The notes: generated by a model not told the origin, from the sequence alone. A stretch of DNA of 64,000 bases from Eubacteriaceae bacterium ES3 (GCA_030586155.1 CP130741.1:3280680-3344679), one strand, 5' to 3'. Counted from the stretch's first letter, positions 36,811-47,038 are shown. A program made the numbers and translations.

Positions 36811-36850
36811 GTTCTAAACTGATTTAGAACCTGATATGAAAACCTGTTGA

Positions 36851-36893
36851 AGAGCGGAGGGCATTCAGTATCGATTGATGCCCTCCTCTTTTA
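36851..36893 (+). terminator. Terminator after the ArsD-like gene
   Basis: GGAGGGCAT (36856-36864) pairs with ATGCCCTCC (36878-36886), followed by TCTTTT. A second stem GTTCTAAA/TTTAGAAC (36811-36830) precedes it without a T-tract. Confidence 0.7.
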
Positions 36894-36975
36894 TCCTGTC
36901 TTGCATATAGTTTCTTCTCTCACAAACAAAATCTACCTGTTCAAACAGCTCCTAATTCCCCCTTAATCAATTTTT

Positions 36976-37437
36976 TCAGAATGATAAACACTTTCTTACA
37001 AACTCTATAGGATGCTGGGTTTTCTCTGCTGTTTCTGCAACTGTCATCCCTTGCGAAAGAAATCTTTTAACCACCGTCGTCATGCTTTCGCCAACTTCTA
37101 TAATGTGCCCATCAGGATCATAAAAGCGGGTTACTCTTTGTCCCCAGGGATACTCTACAACATCATGGAGATAATCTATGGAAAAGTTTTTTAAATGCGT
37201 CATGAATTTATCAAATGCTTCCTCTTCAAAATAGAGTTCAAAATTATTTGGTTTATTTAAAATCTCACTTTTTTTAATAAAATCCCTCCATGAATCTTTC
37301 GTCTGCAAAGCAAAGTCTCCGGCAAAAGTTATATTTGCGCCAAAATCCAGAATCACTTTCTGTCTTAGAACATCTTCATAAAAGGTTCTTGAAACTGCCA
37401 TATCAGCAACTACAATCAGTGGGCACTTGAAATTCAT
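36976..37437 (-). CDS. VOC/glyoxalase-family protein
   Basis: In 153 residues a single vicinal-oxygen-chelate unit is seen: PLIVVADMAVSRTFYEDVL at the start, NFELYFEEEAFDKFM, and RVTRFYDPDGHIIEVGE with the metal Glu at the end of the barrel. A roughly 35-residue helical tail (MTVAETAEKTQHPIEFVRKCL) looks like a small helix-turn-helix. Substrate unknown. I start at 37437, where GGAGG is well placed; the longer frame to 37485 includes the ribosome site. Confidence 0.85.
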   Translation of the reverse strand: MNFKCPLIVVADMAVSRTFYEDVLRQKVILDFGANITFAGDFALQTKDSWRDFIKKSEILNKPNNFELYFEEEAFDKFMTHLKNFSIDYLHDVVEYPWGQRVTRFYDPDGHIIEVGESMTTVVKRFLSQGMTVAETAEKTQHPIEFVRKCLSF

Positions 37438-37534
37438 ACTTTCCTCCATTTTTCTTAACCTTTTTCTATAAAATGATAAGTCCATGACCTGACTTTCTTA
37501 GAAAGTTCTATTTCCATTCGCTTTAAATAACAGT

Positions 37535-38263
37535 TCATATCATATTGACTGCAATCAGTGATAAGCCGGAAATAATCAGCATCATGATAATAATAATTTT
37601 AACTACTTTTTCATCCAGCACTTTTGATAACCTTATGCCCAAAGCTAGACCAAGGAGCATAAAGGGAAATAAAATAATGGCATTTTTGAGCACTTTTAAA
37701 GTAATTATGCCGGTTATCAGATACATAATAAGGCGAAAAAAATTATCAGCCAGAAGTACCATACACAAGTTTCCGCGAAAAGAATCTGTCGACTCTGTTG
37801 TTCTGCCAATGTAGGCAACCAGCAGGGCCCCAATCCCAAACAGACCGCTTATAAAACCTGATATCAAGCCAATCAATAGCAACATGACTGGCGATGATTT
37901 CTCTTTTGACGACTGCAATTCTCGTAACAGCATTTCAATTCCAATACAGGTGATTACAATCCCTAAAAATATTTTTATGACTATAACATCACCGTATTTA
38001 AGAAGAAATATTCCCGGCACACTTCCCATCACGACTAGAACCGCAAGGGGAAGCCAGATTTTAAGTTTAATCGCTTTACGCTCGCGAACCGCCAGTAAGA
38101 TATTGGATGGAATTCCAATTAGCAAGTCAACAGGTGTAATATTGATGTTATCATTCTGAAAGCTTAGAATAGAAGTAAAAACAATGGTATTGGCAAAACC
38201 GCACATTCCTTTTACCACATAAGCACAAATGACAGCAACAATCATGAGTGGAGTAACATCCAT
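37535..38263 (-). CDS. TauE/SafE-family membrane transporter
   Basis: The 242 residues form about eight membrane helices in two repeats, each with the family's glycine-rich opening (VVKGMCGFANTIV near 17-29; GFISGLFGIGALLVAYIG near 135-152). Members export sulfite, sulfoacetate or other organic anions; the substrate here is unknown. It is monocistronic. Confidence 0.85.
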   Translation of the reverse strand: MDVTPLMIVAVICAYVVKGMCGFANTIVFTSILSFQNDNINITPVDLLIGIPSNILLAVRERKAIKLKIWLPLAVLVVMGSVPGIFLLKYGDVIVIKIFLGIVITCIGIEMLLRELQSSKEKSSPVMLLLIGLISGFISGLFGIGALLVAYIGRTTESTDSFRGNLCMVLLADNFFRLIMYLITGIITLKVLKNAIILFPFMLLGLALGIRLSKVLDEKVVKIIIIMMLIISGLSLIAVNMI

Positions 38264-38352
38264 AAATTATCGTGTCGTTCCTTTCTTTGATTAATAATGA
38301 TTGATTAGTAATCTTTTTATGCTAAAAATCTTAAGATCTTACTCTGTTTCTG

Positions 38353-39504
38353 TCAAAGAGGCTTTGCCTCCATTCTGATCGTTTTTCTCTGCAGCTTTTC
38401 TTCATACATCCATTTGTCCAGCTCTGCAAAAAAGACTCGCAATGATTCTTCATCGTCAGGCGAAAAAATCCCGCTGCCACAACTGATGCTTAACTGATAA
38501 CTCGCCTTATTTTCCTGATTAAAGCATTCAATCTTCTGGTCCAGTCGTTTTCTTATATTTTCAATCTCCTGCGGATCAGTAACCTCGACAATAGCGGCAA
38601 ACTCATCTCCACCCAGACGGGCCAAAAAATCATCTCTTGAAAAACTTTCTCTTAAAATCCGGCTCATCTCAATGAGTGCCTGATCTCCAATTTGATGGCC
38701 ATAGTTATCATTAATTGCTTTAAAACCATCCATATCCATCATAAAACCGGCAACCTTTTTGCCATCTTTTTGCCATTTCCGCCAGTCTTCCAGATAATAA
38801 TCAAATTCCCGCCGATTATTAAGACCTGTCAAAAAATCAGTATTAATTGTCTTGGATTGGATAAAGACATAAATAATCAAGAGCGAAACCGTCAGTGATG
38901 GCCATAATACCACCAGTCCGTAAAAATAAGTTTGCAAAAATCCGCCAATCGCCGGGGGGATGGCAAAGGTCAGCAGCGGCAGCCAGTCCTGGCGTTGAAT
39001 TCGCTTCCGATTTAGCAGAATCACGACAAAAGCAATTATCGTATAGCCAAAGGCAAAAAATGGCATTAATAAAAACCATTCTCCCCGCTGATAATGGTTG
39101 TCTGTGCTCAAAATAAAAAGATAACCGCCCCAGATACTTGCTACTGCCAAAACAGCGTTAACCAGTATAGGAATAATACCAATTTTAAACAATCGATTTA
39201 GTCCTTCCGGGTTATGAAAAATAAAATCATAGACATAAAGAATCCATAAAAATCCTGGCAGGGGATTTAATATATAAAAAGTCATTTTCAACAATGACTG
39301 GATCACATGAACCGGCTGGCCGGGTACATCATAGAAGAGGATTGAAACACTGTCTATTGCCAGAATTAGGGCATTTACATACAGTAGATACATAAATATC
39401 CGGTCTCTGTAACGCGATAAATCAATGTGTTTTTTAGCGCCTTTATAAACAATAAGCAAAATGATAATTGCTGTTATATTTGTCTGTAGTGTATAAGCGA
39501 TCAT
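38353..39504 (-). CDS. Membrane diguanylate cyclase (GGDEF)
   Basis: The 383 residues consist of seven or so N-terminal membrane helices (about 5-210), a layout like the 7TM sensor found ahead of histidine kinases, then a GGDEF domain (about 220-378) with DFLTGLNNRREFDYYL, MDMDGFKAINDNYGH and RLGGDEF. The active site is intact, so it should make c-di-GMP. The inhibitory RxxD site is not kept (SRDDF before the loop), so product feedback may be absent. AAAGGAG precedes the ATG. Confidence 0.92.
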   Translation of the reverse strand: MIAYTLQTNITAIIILLIVYKGAKKHIDLSRYRDRIFMYLLYVNALILAIDSVSILFYDVPGQPVHVIQSLLKMTFYILNPLPGFLWILYVYDFIFHNPEGLNRLFKIGIIPILVNAVLAVASIWGGYLFILSTDNHYQRGEWFLLMPFFAFGYTIIAFVVILLNRKRIQRQDWLPLLTFAIPPAIGGFLQTYFYGLVVLWPSLTVSLLIIYVFIQSKTINTDFLTGLNNRREFDYYLEDWRKWQKDGKKVAGFMMDMDGFKAINDNYGHQIGDQALIEMSRILRESFSRDDFLARLGGDEFAAIVEVTDPQEIENIRKRLDQKIECFNQENKASYQLSISCGSGIFSPDDEESLRVFFAELDKWMYEEKLQRKTIRMEAKPL

Positions 39505-39574
39505 CTAAAGCTCCTTTATTAATGTTTTTACTGTATCACCATCTGTTAAAACTGCTTTATCTTCCTTGTTAATT

Positions 39575-39703
39575 TTATAGAAGATGCCTTTGCAAATATG
39601 CCCTGGCTTTTATCTGTGGGTGATGATAGGGAACCTGGTCTAAATCTCCCTTTGACAGTAAAGCTCTGCTTGGACAATATGCCAGGCAGCGAACACCAAT
39701 GCT
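39575..39703 (-). pseudogene. C-terminal remnant of an EFR1-type ferredoxin
   Basis: The minus-strand frame reads RCLAYCPSRALLSKGDLDQ and then VPYHHPQIKARAYL to a stop at 39575. The Cys-Pro of a [4Fe-4S] motif followed by a YHHP segment matches the end of EFR1 ferredoxin/flavodoxin proteins. An in-frame stop sits just upstream. The rest of the 345-bp gap (39505-39849) shows nothing else. Confidence 0.55.
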
Positions 39704-39849
39704 TTAAACCGATCTTCCAGCATTTACAATAATATTGTCAACAGGCAAACTTTGCAGTCATTTTTCTAGCCACATATAAGGCATTACAGTCCCTGAAAAA
39801 CAATAGATTGTATGACTCAGATGCTCTCCTTCAATTCACATCAATCCCT

Positions 39850-41001
39850 TTAGCAAGCCGTGCTGGCAATTTCCACTCTGTTGCGGCCATTGTTTTTGGC
39901 TGCATACAAGGCTTCATCGGCATTTTTGATCAGTTCTTCAGCTGTTTCACTCTCTGAATGAACTTTTAACCCAATACTAACGGTCACCTTGACCTCATTA
40001 TCAAATTCTATTTCTTCAATTATTTGTCTAAGTCTTTCACTCAATTCATATCCTTGTTCCAGCGTCGTATTTGGCATAACGATCAGGAACTCCTCCCCGC
40101 CATATCTGCCTACGTGATCAGTCACTCTGGAATTCTCTTTAATCACATTGGCAATCTTCTTGATCACAACGTCTCCGAACTTGTGTCCATGTTGATCATT
40201 GACTGATTTAAAAAAATCAATATCCAGCATTAGTGCGCACAAAGATTGACCATAAGTCTTTGACAAGATGATTTCATCTCTTAAAGACTGATTGATATTG
40301 ACATGATTTAGAAGCATGGTCATTGAGTCCCGATAGCTTAGATGCTCTAACTGTTTCATTTCGCGATGCAGATGAAGTCTAAGCTGAATGATAAATAAAC
40401 CCACCACACAGGATACAATCAGAATCAAAAATGAGTGGCTAAGATATACATGCAATCTGTTTCCACCATTGGCTATATCTGGTAAATTGGGATTATTAAG
40501 AGCATTGCCATTAATCAGCTGCCAGGCCAGATAACTATACAGCAAAGTATTTGTGGCAATCATAATTATCGCTCTTCTGAGAATCATCGTTGATGTAATT
40601 GCCAGAACAATTGTATACATAGTCAAGGCACTGGGAGTTGACGCCTTAATTAAAGTCAGTCTGATCGACCAGTAAAGAAAAATTATGCAGTAAACAGATA
40701 AGATTGACTGAGACATATTTCCCGAAATTTTTATCATTTTCAGCCGATATAAAATGGCAATAGCTACAGCTGAGCCATGAAAAAACAACAGAAACCATGA
40801 AAAATTTTTCTCGAAAACACTTCGATTAACAGCTGTCACCATAATAAATGCTTCAAAGATAAAAAAAATCAATGAGATGATCATCATTCTGGTCATATTC
40901 TCACTGACTATATCATCATAAAATTCATTTCTTCCTTCTTTTGATAGGGGAATAAACTTTTCCTGAACAGTTTTTATTTTATCTGCCCACTGTTTTTTCA
41001 T
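39850..41001 (-). CDS. Membrane diguanylate cyclase (GGEEF)
   Basis: The 383 residues consist of about six membrane helices (about 38-210) followed by a GGDEF domain (about 220-380) with LDIDFFKSVNDQHGHKFGD and RYGGEEF. The inhibitory site RVTD is nine residues before the loop, so product inhibition is expected. Start ATG at 41001 with GGAGAG upstream; the longer frame lacks a ribosome site. Confidence 0.92.
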   Translation of the reverse strand: MKKQWADKIKTVQEKFIPLSKEGRNEFYDDIVSENMTRMMIISLIFFIFEAFIMVTAVNRSVFEKNFSWFLLFFHGSAVAIAILYRLKMIKISGNMSQSILSVYCIIFLYWSIRLTLIKASTPSALTMYTIVLAITSTMILRRAIIMIATNTLLYSYLAWQLINGNALNNPNLPDIANGGNRLHVYLSHSFLILIVSCVVGLFIIQLRLHLHREMKQLEHLSYRDSMTMLLNHVNINQSLRDEIILSKTYGQSLCALMLDIDFFKSVNDQHGHKFGDVVIKKIANVIKENSRVTDHVGRYGGEEFLIVMPNTTLEQGYELSERLRQIIEEIEFDNEVKVTVSIGLKVHSESETAEELIKNADEALYAAKNNGRNRVEIASTAC

Positions 41002-41182
41002 ATTCTCTCTCCACTTAACGATAAATCTACCGAACGTTATATTATATTTAATATAACACATTTGCAAATGATTCACTATCGGTATTTTTGAAGTGCATAA
41101 AAAACCTAACGCTTTAAATCATAAAAAAAGATATAAAAAAAGAGCTCCTGAGGCATTTCCGTGACATGCTCGAGAATATAAT

Positions 41183-41217
41183 TTAAAAACCCACAAGAAA
41201 GTTATTATTCTCGTGGG
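41183..41217 (-). terminator. Terminator of the kinase/regulator/GGDEF-EAL operon
   Basis: Minus strand CCCACGAGAA and TTCTTGTGGG (one mismatch) enclose an 8-nt loop and lead into TTTTTAAATT. Confidence 0.82.
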
Positions 41218-41227
41218 ACCTTATTTT

Positions 41228-42964
41228 TTATAGTTGCTTTAATTGCCTTTTTCGTGATAATGAAACTTTCTCAATGAATGGTTTTGTGGATAATTCCGTT
41301 AACCTCACAGGCTTTGAAAAATAATAGCCCTGTATTAAATCACATCCCTCTAACTGAAGAAAAGCTAACTGACGGGCAGTCTCCACACCTTCAGCGACGG
41401 TTTTTAAATTTAGCGATTGGGCTAAGGAAATAACCGACTTGATCATTCTGCTGTCAAAGTTATCCGTTTCTATTTCATCGACAAAAGTTTTATCGATCTT
41501 TAAAACATCAATGGGCAGAATCTGAATCTGTTTAATTGACGAATAACCGGAGCCGAAGTCGTCGATGGACAATCTAACCCCCTGATCCCCAATACTGCTG
41601 AGCATACTGGTAACATTTTCAATGCTTCTTGCAGAAATACTTTCTGTTATTTCCAGCACCAGGTACCTGGGATCCAAGTTCGTTTCTTTTAAAATATTAC
41701 ACAGTACTTCAGAGAAGTCTGGCTTCATCAGCTGATACAGGGAGACATTGACACTGAAGTACATCTGGTAATCATTGTCTGCCATCCATTTGGTCATTGT
41801 TTTGCAGGCCTCACCCAGAACCCATTCACCAATCGAAATAATTTGTCCGGTCTTTTCAGCTATTGGAATGAAAACAGCGGGTGAAATGTTGCCCAGCTCC
41901 GAATGCACCCACCTTAAAAGCACCTCAACCGCCTCCATATCTCCGGTAATCGTGTTAACGATGGGCTGATAATTTAATAACAGCTCATTGCGGTCGATCG
42001 CGTTGACCAGATCATTACTCAATCTGAACTCAAAAAGATGCTCATCCCGCATTTCCTTGGTAAAGTACTGATAACTCTGACTGGATACCGATTTGACATA
42101 GGTTAAAGCAATCCCTGCGTTCTGAAGCAATTCTTCGATTGATGAACCATGTTCCGGAAAAACTGCGATCCCATATGTACAGCTTACAAATATTTCAAAG
42201 TTGTCAAAAACAAAGGGCGCCCGAGAGAAGGATTCGATCGATAATATAATTGTTTGAATATATTCGTCATCGCCGATGCCGTTTATAAACAGGACAAATT
42301 CCGAGTTACTGAGGTTACCCACAAACCCTTTATTCCCAACAATGTCCTTCAATTTTTGGGCAACCGCTTTTAGGACATTATCACCTAAGATATGTCCCAG
42401 TGAATCATAGATTTCTTCAATCCCATGCAGTTTAACTTTGATCAGGCTGTGCTCGGCTATTTCGGCTTCATGAGCAAGCTGCTTACCAAGAATCTCATAG
42501 ACTGCTCTGCGGTTAAACAGCTTTGAAGCCGAGTCCTGATAGACAAGCTGTCGGATTTTTTCCTTTAAAAGGCTTCTCTCCCGTGCATAAAGGACAGCCT
42601 TTTCAATGACTGCTGTAGAAAGGTCATCTTTAACAAGATAGTCTTCTGCACCCATACGGATTGCTTCAATCCCCATATGTTTATCAGAAAGACCCGTCAT
42701 CACTATGACAGGGATCTCATCAACCATTTCCATCAGTTTCTTTAGCGTATTCAAGCCATTTGAATCTGGAAGATTCAGATCCGCAAAAATTAAGTCTAAT
42801 TTTTGGTTTTTAATAACCGCTTTTGCCCCACTAATCGTTTCGGCAAAAAACGGCTCTACCGTGAAGACATCAACGGTCTCCAGATAATACTCCACCAGGT
42901 CTTTATCACCGGGATTATCCTCGATAATCAGTATCCGAACTGCCTTATTTGTAACTGTCTCCAT
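41228..42964 (-). CDS. Response regulator with degenerate GGDEF and active-looking EAL domain
   Basis: The order over 578 residues is: REC (about 10-130; phospho-acceptor Asp in FADLNLPDSNG, Lys in LVKDDL), GGDEF (about 140-300) in which the loop reads SNSEF and so should be inactive, and EAL (about 310-560) with EVLLRW, ITES, DDFGSGYSS, KIDKTFV, EGVE and QGYYFSKP. It should degrade c-di-GMP when phosphorylated by the kinase of the same operon (inference). Last gene of a three-gene operon; AGGAGAG precedes the ATG. Confidence 0.93.
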   Translation of the reverse strand: METVTNKAVRILIIEDNPGDKDLVEYYLETVDVFTVEPFFAETISGAKAVIKNQKLDLIFADLNLPDSNGLNTLKKLMEMVDEIPVIVMTGLSDKHMGIEAIRMGAEDYLVKDDLSTAVIEKAVLYARERSLLKEKIRQLVYQDSASKLFNRRAVYEILGKQLAHEAEIAEHSLIKVKLHGIEEIYDSLGHILGDNVLKAVAQKLKDIVGNKGFVGNLSNSEFVLFINGIGDDEYIQTIILSIESFSRAPFVFDNFEIFVSCTYGIAVFPEHGSSIEELLQNAGIALTYVKSVSSQSYQYFTKEMRDEHLFEFRLSNDLVNAIDRNELLLNYQPIVNTITGDMEAVEVLLRWVHSELGNISPAVFIPIAEKTGQIISIGEWVLGEACKTMTKWMADNDYQMYFSVNVSLYQLMKPDFSEVLCNILKETNLDPRYLVLEITESISARSIENVTSMLSSIGDQGVRLSIDDFGSGYSSIKQIQILPIDVLKIDKTFVDEIETDNFDSRMIKSVISLAQSLNLKTVAEGVETARQLAFLQLEGCDLIQGYYFSKPVRLTELSTKPFIEKVSLSRKRQLKQL

Positions 42965-42985
42965 CTTACTCTCCTGTAAACAACA

Positions 42986-43426
42986 TTAGGATGCTGGTAG
43001 TTTTACCGCTTCAAACCAAAAATGATTCAAATTTTTTATAAGCTGTAGAAAATCGTTGAAATCAATGGGCTTGTTCAGATAAGCATTGACGTAATTATTA
43101 TAAGCTGCAAAAATATCTTTGTCCGAATTGGAGGTGGTTAAGATGACAACAGGAATTCTACGTGTATCCGGATTCGATTTAACCCTAGTCAAAATATCAA
43201 GGCCGCTTAACTTTGGCAAATTGATATCAAGCAGAACCAGATCCGGTGTTACTGCATTCGTGAAAGGTTCATTTTTCATCAGATAGGCTAAGGCTGATTT
43301 ACCATCTTCCAAAACTTCTATCTCACAATTGAGTTCACTTTCTTCGAAGGCCATCAGCGTCAAATCAATATCACCCATATTATCTTCGACGAGAAGAATG
43401 TTAATGCACTGATTCCTGTTATTCAT
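42986..43426 (-). CDS. Single-domain response regulator (Rcp1-like)
   Basis: The 146-residue stand-alone receiver has the acidic pair in LLVEDNMGDIDL, acceptor Asp in VLLDINLPKLSG, Thr in ILTTSN and Lys in YLNKPIDF. The N-x-GD start and long alpha4 are typical of Rcp1-type receivers paired with phytochrome-like kinases. Its ATG directly follows the kinase stop (TAG-ATG), so expression is coupled. It may shuttle phosphate between kinase and the GGDEF-EAL regulator. Confidence 0.93.
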   Translation of the reverse strand: MNNRNQCINILLVEDNMGDIDLTLMAFEESELNCEIEVLEDGKSALAYLMKNEPFTNAVTPDLVLLDINLPKLSGLDILTRVKSNPDTRRIPVVILTTSNSDKDIFAAYNNYVNAYLNKPIDFNDFLQLIKNLNHFWFEAVKLPAS

Positions 43427-45226
43427 CTAATTCTCCTTATTTTTAAATGATAAGTGTATGATTGTTCCATTTATTCCATCAGATTCTGCCTGTATTGTCG
43501 CTTGGTGCTTGTTTGCTATCTTTTTACAGATAGCCAGACCAATTCCGGTTCCTTCATATTCTCCGCGACTATGAAGACGCTTGAAAACCTGGAAAACCGT
43601 CTCCAGATATTCTGGTTCAATCCCAATCCCGTTATCTTGAACCATGATGTCAATAGTAGTATCTTTTTCTTCCGACCATATGCGGATATGCGGCGGTTTT
43701 TCAGACCTGTATTTGACCGCATTTGAAATGAGATTCAAGAACAGCTGCTCAAGCCTGACCGCATTGCCTTTGATTGTCGGAAGGTCGGCAAACTCGATGG
43801 TCACATCCTCTTCTTTAATCACCATTCGCATGTTCTTCATTACATTTTCAATAACCCTATTCAGATCAACCGATTCATCCAAGTAATAATCATTAGCCAG
43901 TCTTGAATAGATCAGTAAATCCTGTATCAGCTGCTTCATCCGGTTTGATCCGTCTACAGCGTAAAACATATACTTTTTCTCTTTGTCGGTCAGCCTGTCT
44001 CCCATCGACTTTTCCAGAATCTGCAGGTAGCTGGTTACCATCCTCAAGGGTTCCTGAAGATCATGGGAGGCCACATAGGCGAATTGCTGCAGTTCATTTT
44101 CCCGTTCCCGGACTTTGTCGACCATCACCTTAAAGTCGTTAGCCAGATAGTCATGCTCAATAAACAGACTTTTGCTTTTAAGCTCAACATCGTAATCACC
44201 TTTAGCAATTTTCCAGGTCGCTGCCGACAGGGTGCTTAATGGTTTAATGACTGATTCGGCAATAATCATTCTTAAAAGGAACAATTGCAATATAAAAATA
44301 AATACAAAGGCAATTCCGATATATAATAAAATCTGATTACGTAAACCTAAGGCCTCACTGACCTCTTGCTGAGTCACAATATACCAGCCTGTCACGTCCT
44401 CCTGGGTGACATTCAGGATTATTTTTTTCCCAGTTACTGGATCTTTAATGATGCTGCTTTCCCTGGCACCTGCAATTTGACCAAGCTGGTCAACAAATTC
44501 AGTGTCAAATGCCAACTCCTCCTCTTCATTTAAGTAAGGATATGCGATTGCTACACCTTTATCAGTCACAAGGTAGGTGATACCTGTTATGCCGAATGAC
44601 TGGTTTTCAAGCTGCGCAATCATTTCAGTCAAAGAAATGGCTACGCCTAGGGTAGTGATCCAATTGCCGTCATTATCGTAGACTGGCGTCATCACTACCA
44701 TCTGTTTTTCCAGCGTTATAGTACTGGTATAGATTTCACTGAAAGCGGTAGCATTTGATGCCACCATCTTTTGATAATAGTCTCGATAAGCATAACCTTC
44801 CTGATATATTTCCAAATCAGCGTTTTGCTGGAAGGCGTAAGGCTCCATAAGAACAGCCTGCGATTTATCAGCAGTTTGAATGCCAGAGAGTAACAGAAAA
44901 GGATACTGTTTTAAAAGTGTTCTAAAATACATTCTTTGCTCTACCATGGCGTTCTCAGGAAGGCCTCTGTATTCATCACTCATCAGACCATACTCCGAAG
45001 TGTCCTTGAACATATCCAGCTGGCTTGTTACCTCAACAACACCCTTGATTTCTTTAAAAAACTGAGAAACCGTATAGGCCGAGTTCTGGCTGATCAAACT
45101 GTTCTTATCGTTGGCATCCTGAATAAGTGCATTGGTCAAAACAAAATAAACTATACCGCCGGTCAGCAGCAGACCCGCCATCAGAATCCCTGTTATAATA
45201 AGCAGCAGTTTTTTTTGGGAACTCAT
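43427..45226 (-). CDS. Membrane histidine kinase with dCache sensor
   Basis: The order over 599 residues is: TM1 (about 6-28), extracytoplasmic dCache domain (about 35-285), TM2 (about 292-315), HAMP, HisKA with the phosphorylated His in YVASHDLQEPLRMV (about 383-396), and HATPase with N-box LISNAVKYRS, DNGIGIE and GTGIGLAICKKI. The sensor detects an external small molecule, possibly an amino acid or carboxylate as in other dCache proteins. The ATG at 45226 follows AAAGGA; a TTG 24 bases upstream is less well placed. It heads the operon with two response regulators. Confidence 0.94.
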   Translation of the reverse strand: MSSQKKLLLIITGILMAGLLLTGGIVYFVLTNALIQDANDKNSLISQNSAYTVSQFFKEIKGVVEVTSQLDMFKDTSEYGLMSDEYRGLPENAMVEQRMYFRTLLKQYPFLLLSGIQTADKSQAVLMEPYAFQQNADLEIYQEGYAYRDYYQKMVASNATAFSEIYTSTITLEKQMVVMTPVYDNDGNWITTLGVAISLTEMIAQLENQSFGITGITYLVTDKGVAIAYPYLNEEEELAFDTEFVDQLGQIAGARESSIIKDPVTGKKIILNVTQEDVTGWYIVTQQEVSEALGLRNQILLYIGIAFVFIFILQLFLLRMIIAESVIKPLSTLSAATWKIAKGDYDVELKSKSLFIEHDYLANDFKVMVDKVRERENELQQFAYVASHDLQEPLRMVTSYLQILEKSMGDRLTDKEKKYMFYAVDGSNRMKQLIQDLLIYSRLANDYYLDESVDLNRVIENVMKNMRMVIKEEDVTIEFADLPTIKGNAVRLEQLFLNLISNAVKYRSEKPPHIRIWSEEKDTTIDIMVQDNGIGIEPEYLETVFQVFKRLHSRGEYEGTGIGLAICKKIANKHQATIQAESDGINGTIIHLSFKNKEN

Positions 45227-45504
45227 CCTTAATCCTTTCCGATTACTCAATAACCTCGGATACTAGTTGAATCGTAAACTCTCGTTTCTACAAAATCAAT
45301 TTAATTATTACCTTTATAAAGGCGTAAAGCTGTCATCGACTATTATTTCCACTTAATTCAATTATATACTTGCGATAAAAAAATTTCCAGCAAAAAAATT
45401 GAATAAATTTCCACTAAACTATAGAACGCATCCTTCGATTTCAATATTTTGACTACCATTTAGACTTAATAAAATGCAATTGTCCTATCTATGTAGAAGT
45501 TTAT

Positions 45505-46935
45505 TTAACTGGCAACAAAACAATTTTTACCCTTTGCTTTTGCTTCATATAATCTCTTATCAACCAATTTGATAAAGTCATCGATATCCTGTCCGTTATA
45601 TTCAGCAATTCCGCAGCTTGCAGTAACTATAAAATCCCCTTCATTATACAGTTTATTTATACTCTCCACAAAGCGCCAGTATATGCCGGTTGCACTTTCC
45701 GCTGTATTTCTTGGTGTGATCACAAGGAACTCCTCTCCCCCATATCGCCCGACAAAGTCAGATTCCCTGACCGCCTGTTTCAAACTTTCAGCAATATTTT
45801 TGATAACTTTATCCCCCTCTGCATGTCCATATTGGTCATTTATTCTCTTGAAATCATCAATATCAAAAAGTAAAATCGTTAGCGGCTCACCATAACGTTT
45901 GCTCGCCGTTATTTCCGTATTCAATATTTCAAATATCGCCCCATGATTAAAAAGACCTGTCATCTGATCTGTCATCGAAAGTCTCTTGAGCCTGCGATTC
46001 CTCCTGTAAAAAAAGAAAAATCCTACACCCACCGCAATAAATGCAAGAAAAGACCACTTGATAATATCAAATAACCTGATTCCATGCTCATAACGCACAC
46101 TCATCCATTGACTATAAAGATTATTTCTCTCGCTTTCATCCACCGTTTCCAACTCTTTATTAATAATTGAAACCAGCTCCGGCCAATCTGACCGAATCCC
46201 CATGGCATTCTCATGGTTACCGTATTCAGTTGGCGCTGCCACTTTGACATTATTGTAGCCTCTTGTATTGATAATATAACTTCCCACAGTCAAATTCCCA
46301 ACATAGGCATCCACTTGACCGGTAGAGAGTAATTGCAGACAATTCCCTCCCATATTACCGCCGGAAATTACTTTTAATTCAATATCAGGATAATCTTCCT
46401 GAATAAGATCTGTAATCACATACCCTTCGGGCACGGCTACTGTTTTTCCCCGGAGATCTTCTAATGAGCTGATAAATTCTTCGTTTTGAGTAAAAATAAC
46501 CCAGGGTGAACTAATATAAATATCCGTAAAGAGCATGTAAGTCATACGCTCTTCTGTAATAGCCACTGTCGGCATCATGTCTATAGAGCCTTTATCCCTT
46601 ATTTCCCCGAGAGCGTCTGTAAAGCTGTACCGATCTACAACCCATTCATATTGAATATCATACTTGTTAAAAATCCCTTCAATGTAATCTACTGAAATAC
46701 CCGAAACATTTTCCTCATCATCAATGATCATAAAGGGCATCCACTGACCAATCCGAATACGTACCACATGACCTTCAGCCAGCCAGTCCTGCTCTTCCTG
46801 AGAAAGAATAATCTCCTCATCGAAAGAAAGCCCCTGATCAGAAGTACTTAATAGTTCTTCCCCCCTAACAGGAACTGACGATAAGCATACTACTAATACC
46901 AAAATTAATGTGGCAATCGCTTCTTTTGCTCGCAT
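45505..46935 (-). CDS. Diguanylate cyclase with periplasmic solute-binding sensor
   Basis: The order over 476 residues is: signal/anchor (about 4-27), SBP_bac_3 type binding domain (about 50-285; VRIRIGQWMPFMIIDDEENVSG then IDMMPTVAITEERM), one membrane helix (about 295-318), and GGDEF (about 325-475) with LLFDIDDFKRINDQYGH and RYGGEEF. RESD gives an inhibitory site. It would tune c-di-GMP to an external amino-acid-like ligand. ATG at 46935 uses AAAGGA, which is part of the 8-bp duplication made by the adjacent IS66, so the native promoter now lies 2.65 kb away beyond the element. Confidence 0.9.
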   Translation of the reverse strand: MRAKEAIATLILVLVVCLSSVPVRGEELLSTSDQGLSFDEEIILSQEEQDWLAEGHVVRIRIGQWMPFMIIDDEENVSGISVDYIEGIFNKYDIQYEWVVDRYSFTDALGEIRDKGSIDMMPTVAITEERMTYMLFTDIYISSPWVIFTQNEEFISSLEDLRGKTVAVPEGYVITDLIQEDYPDIELKVISGGNMGGNCLQLLSTGQVDAYVGNLTVGSYIINTRGYNNVKVAAPTEYGNHENAMGIRSDWPELVSIINKELETVDESERNNLYSQWMSVRYEHGIRLFDIIKWSFLAFIAVGVGFFFFYRRNRRLKRLSMTDQMTGLFNHGAIFEILNTEITASKRYGEPLTILLFDIDDFKRINDQYGHAEGDKVIKNIAESLKQAVRESDFVGRYGGEEFLVITPRNTAESATGIYWRFVESINKLYNEGDFIVTASCGIAEYNGQDIDDFIKLVDKRLYEAKAKGKNCFVAS

Positions 46936-47038
46936 TTTACACTGTTCCTTTGTAAGCGTCAATTACAGACCACATACCAACCAAATAAAAAAACTGATAC
47001 AATTCTTTCAAACTATTAAAGGAAGGATTGTATTTTTT

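Noticed and set aside
36811-36830. Perfect GTTCTAAA/TTTAGAAC stem-loop after the ArsD-like gene
   Set aside because: No T-tract, and a better terminator follows at 36851-36893; kept only as a note.
46910-47038. Longer start for IS66 tnpA
   Set aside because: It would cross the left end of the element and the target duplication; the ATG at 47039 has the ribosome site.
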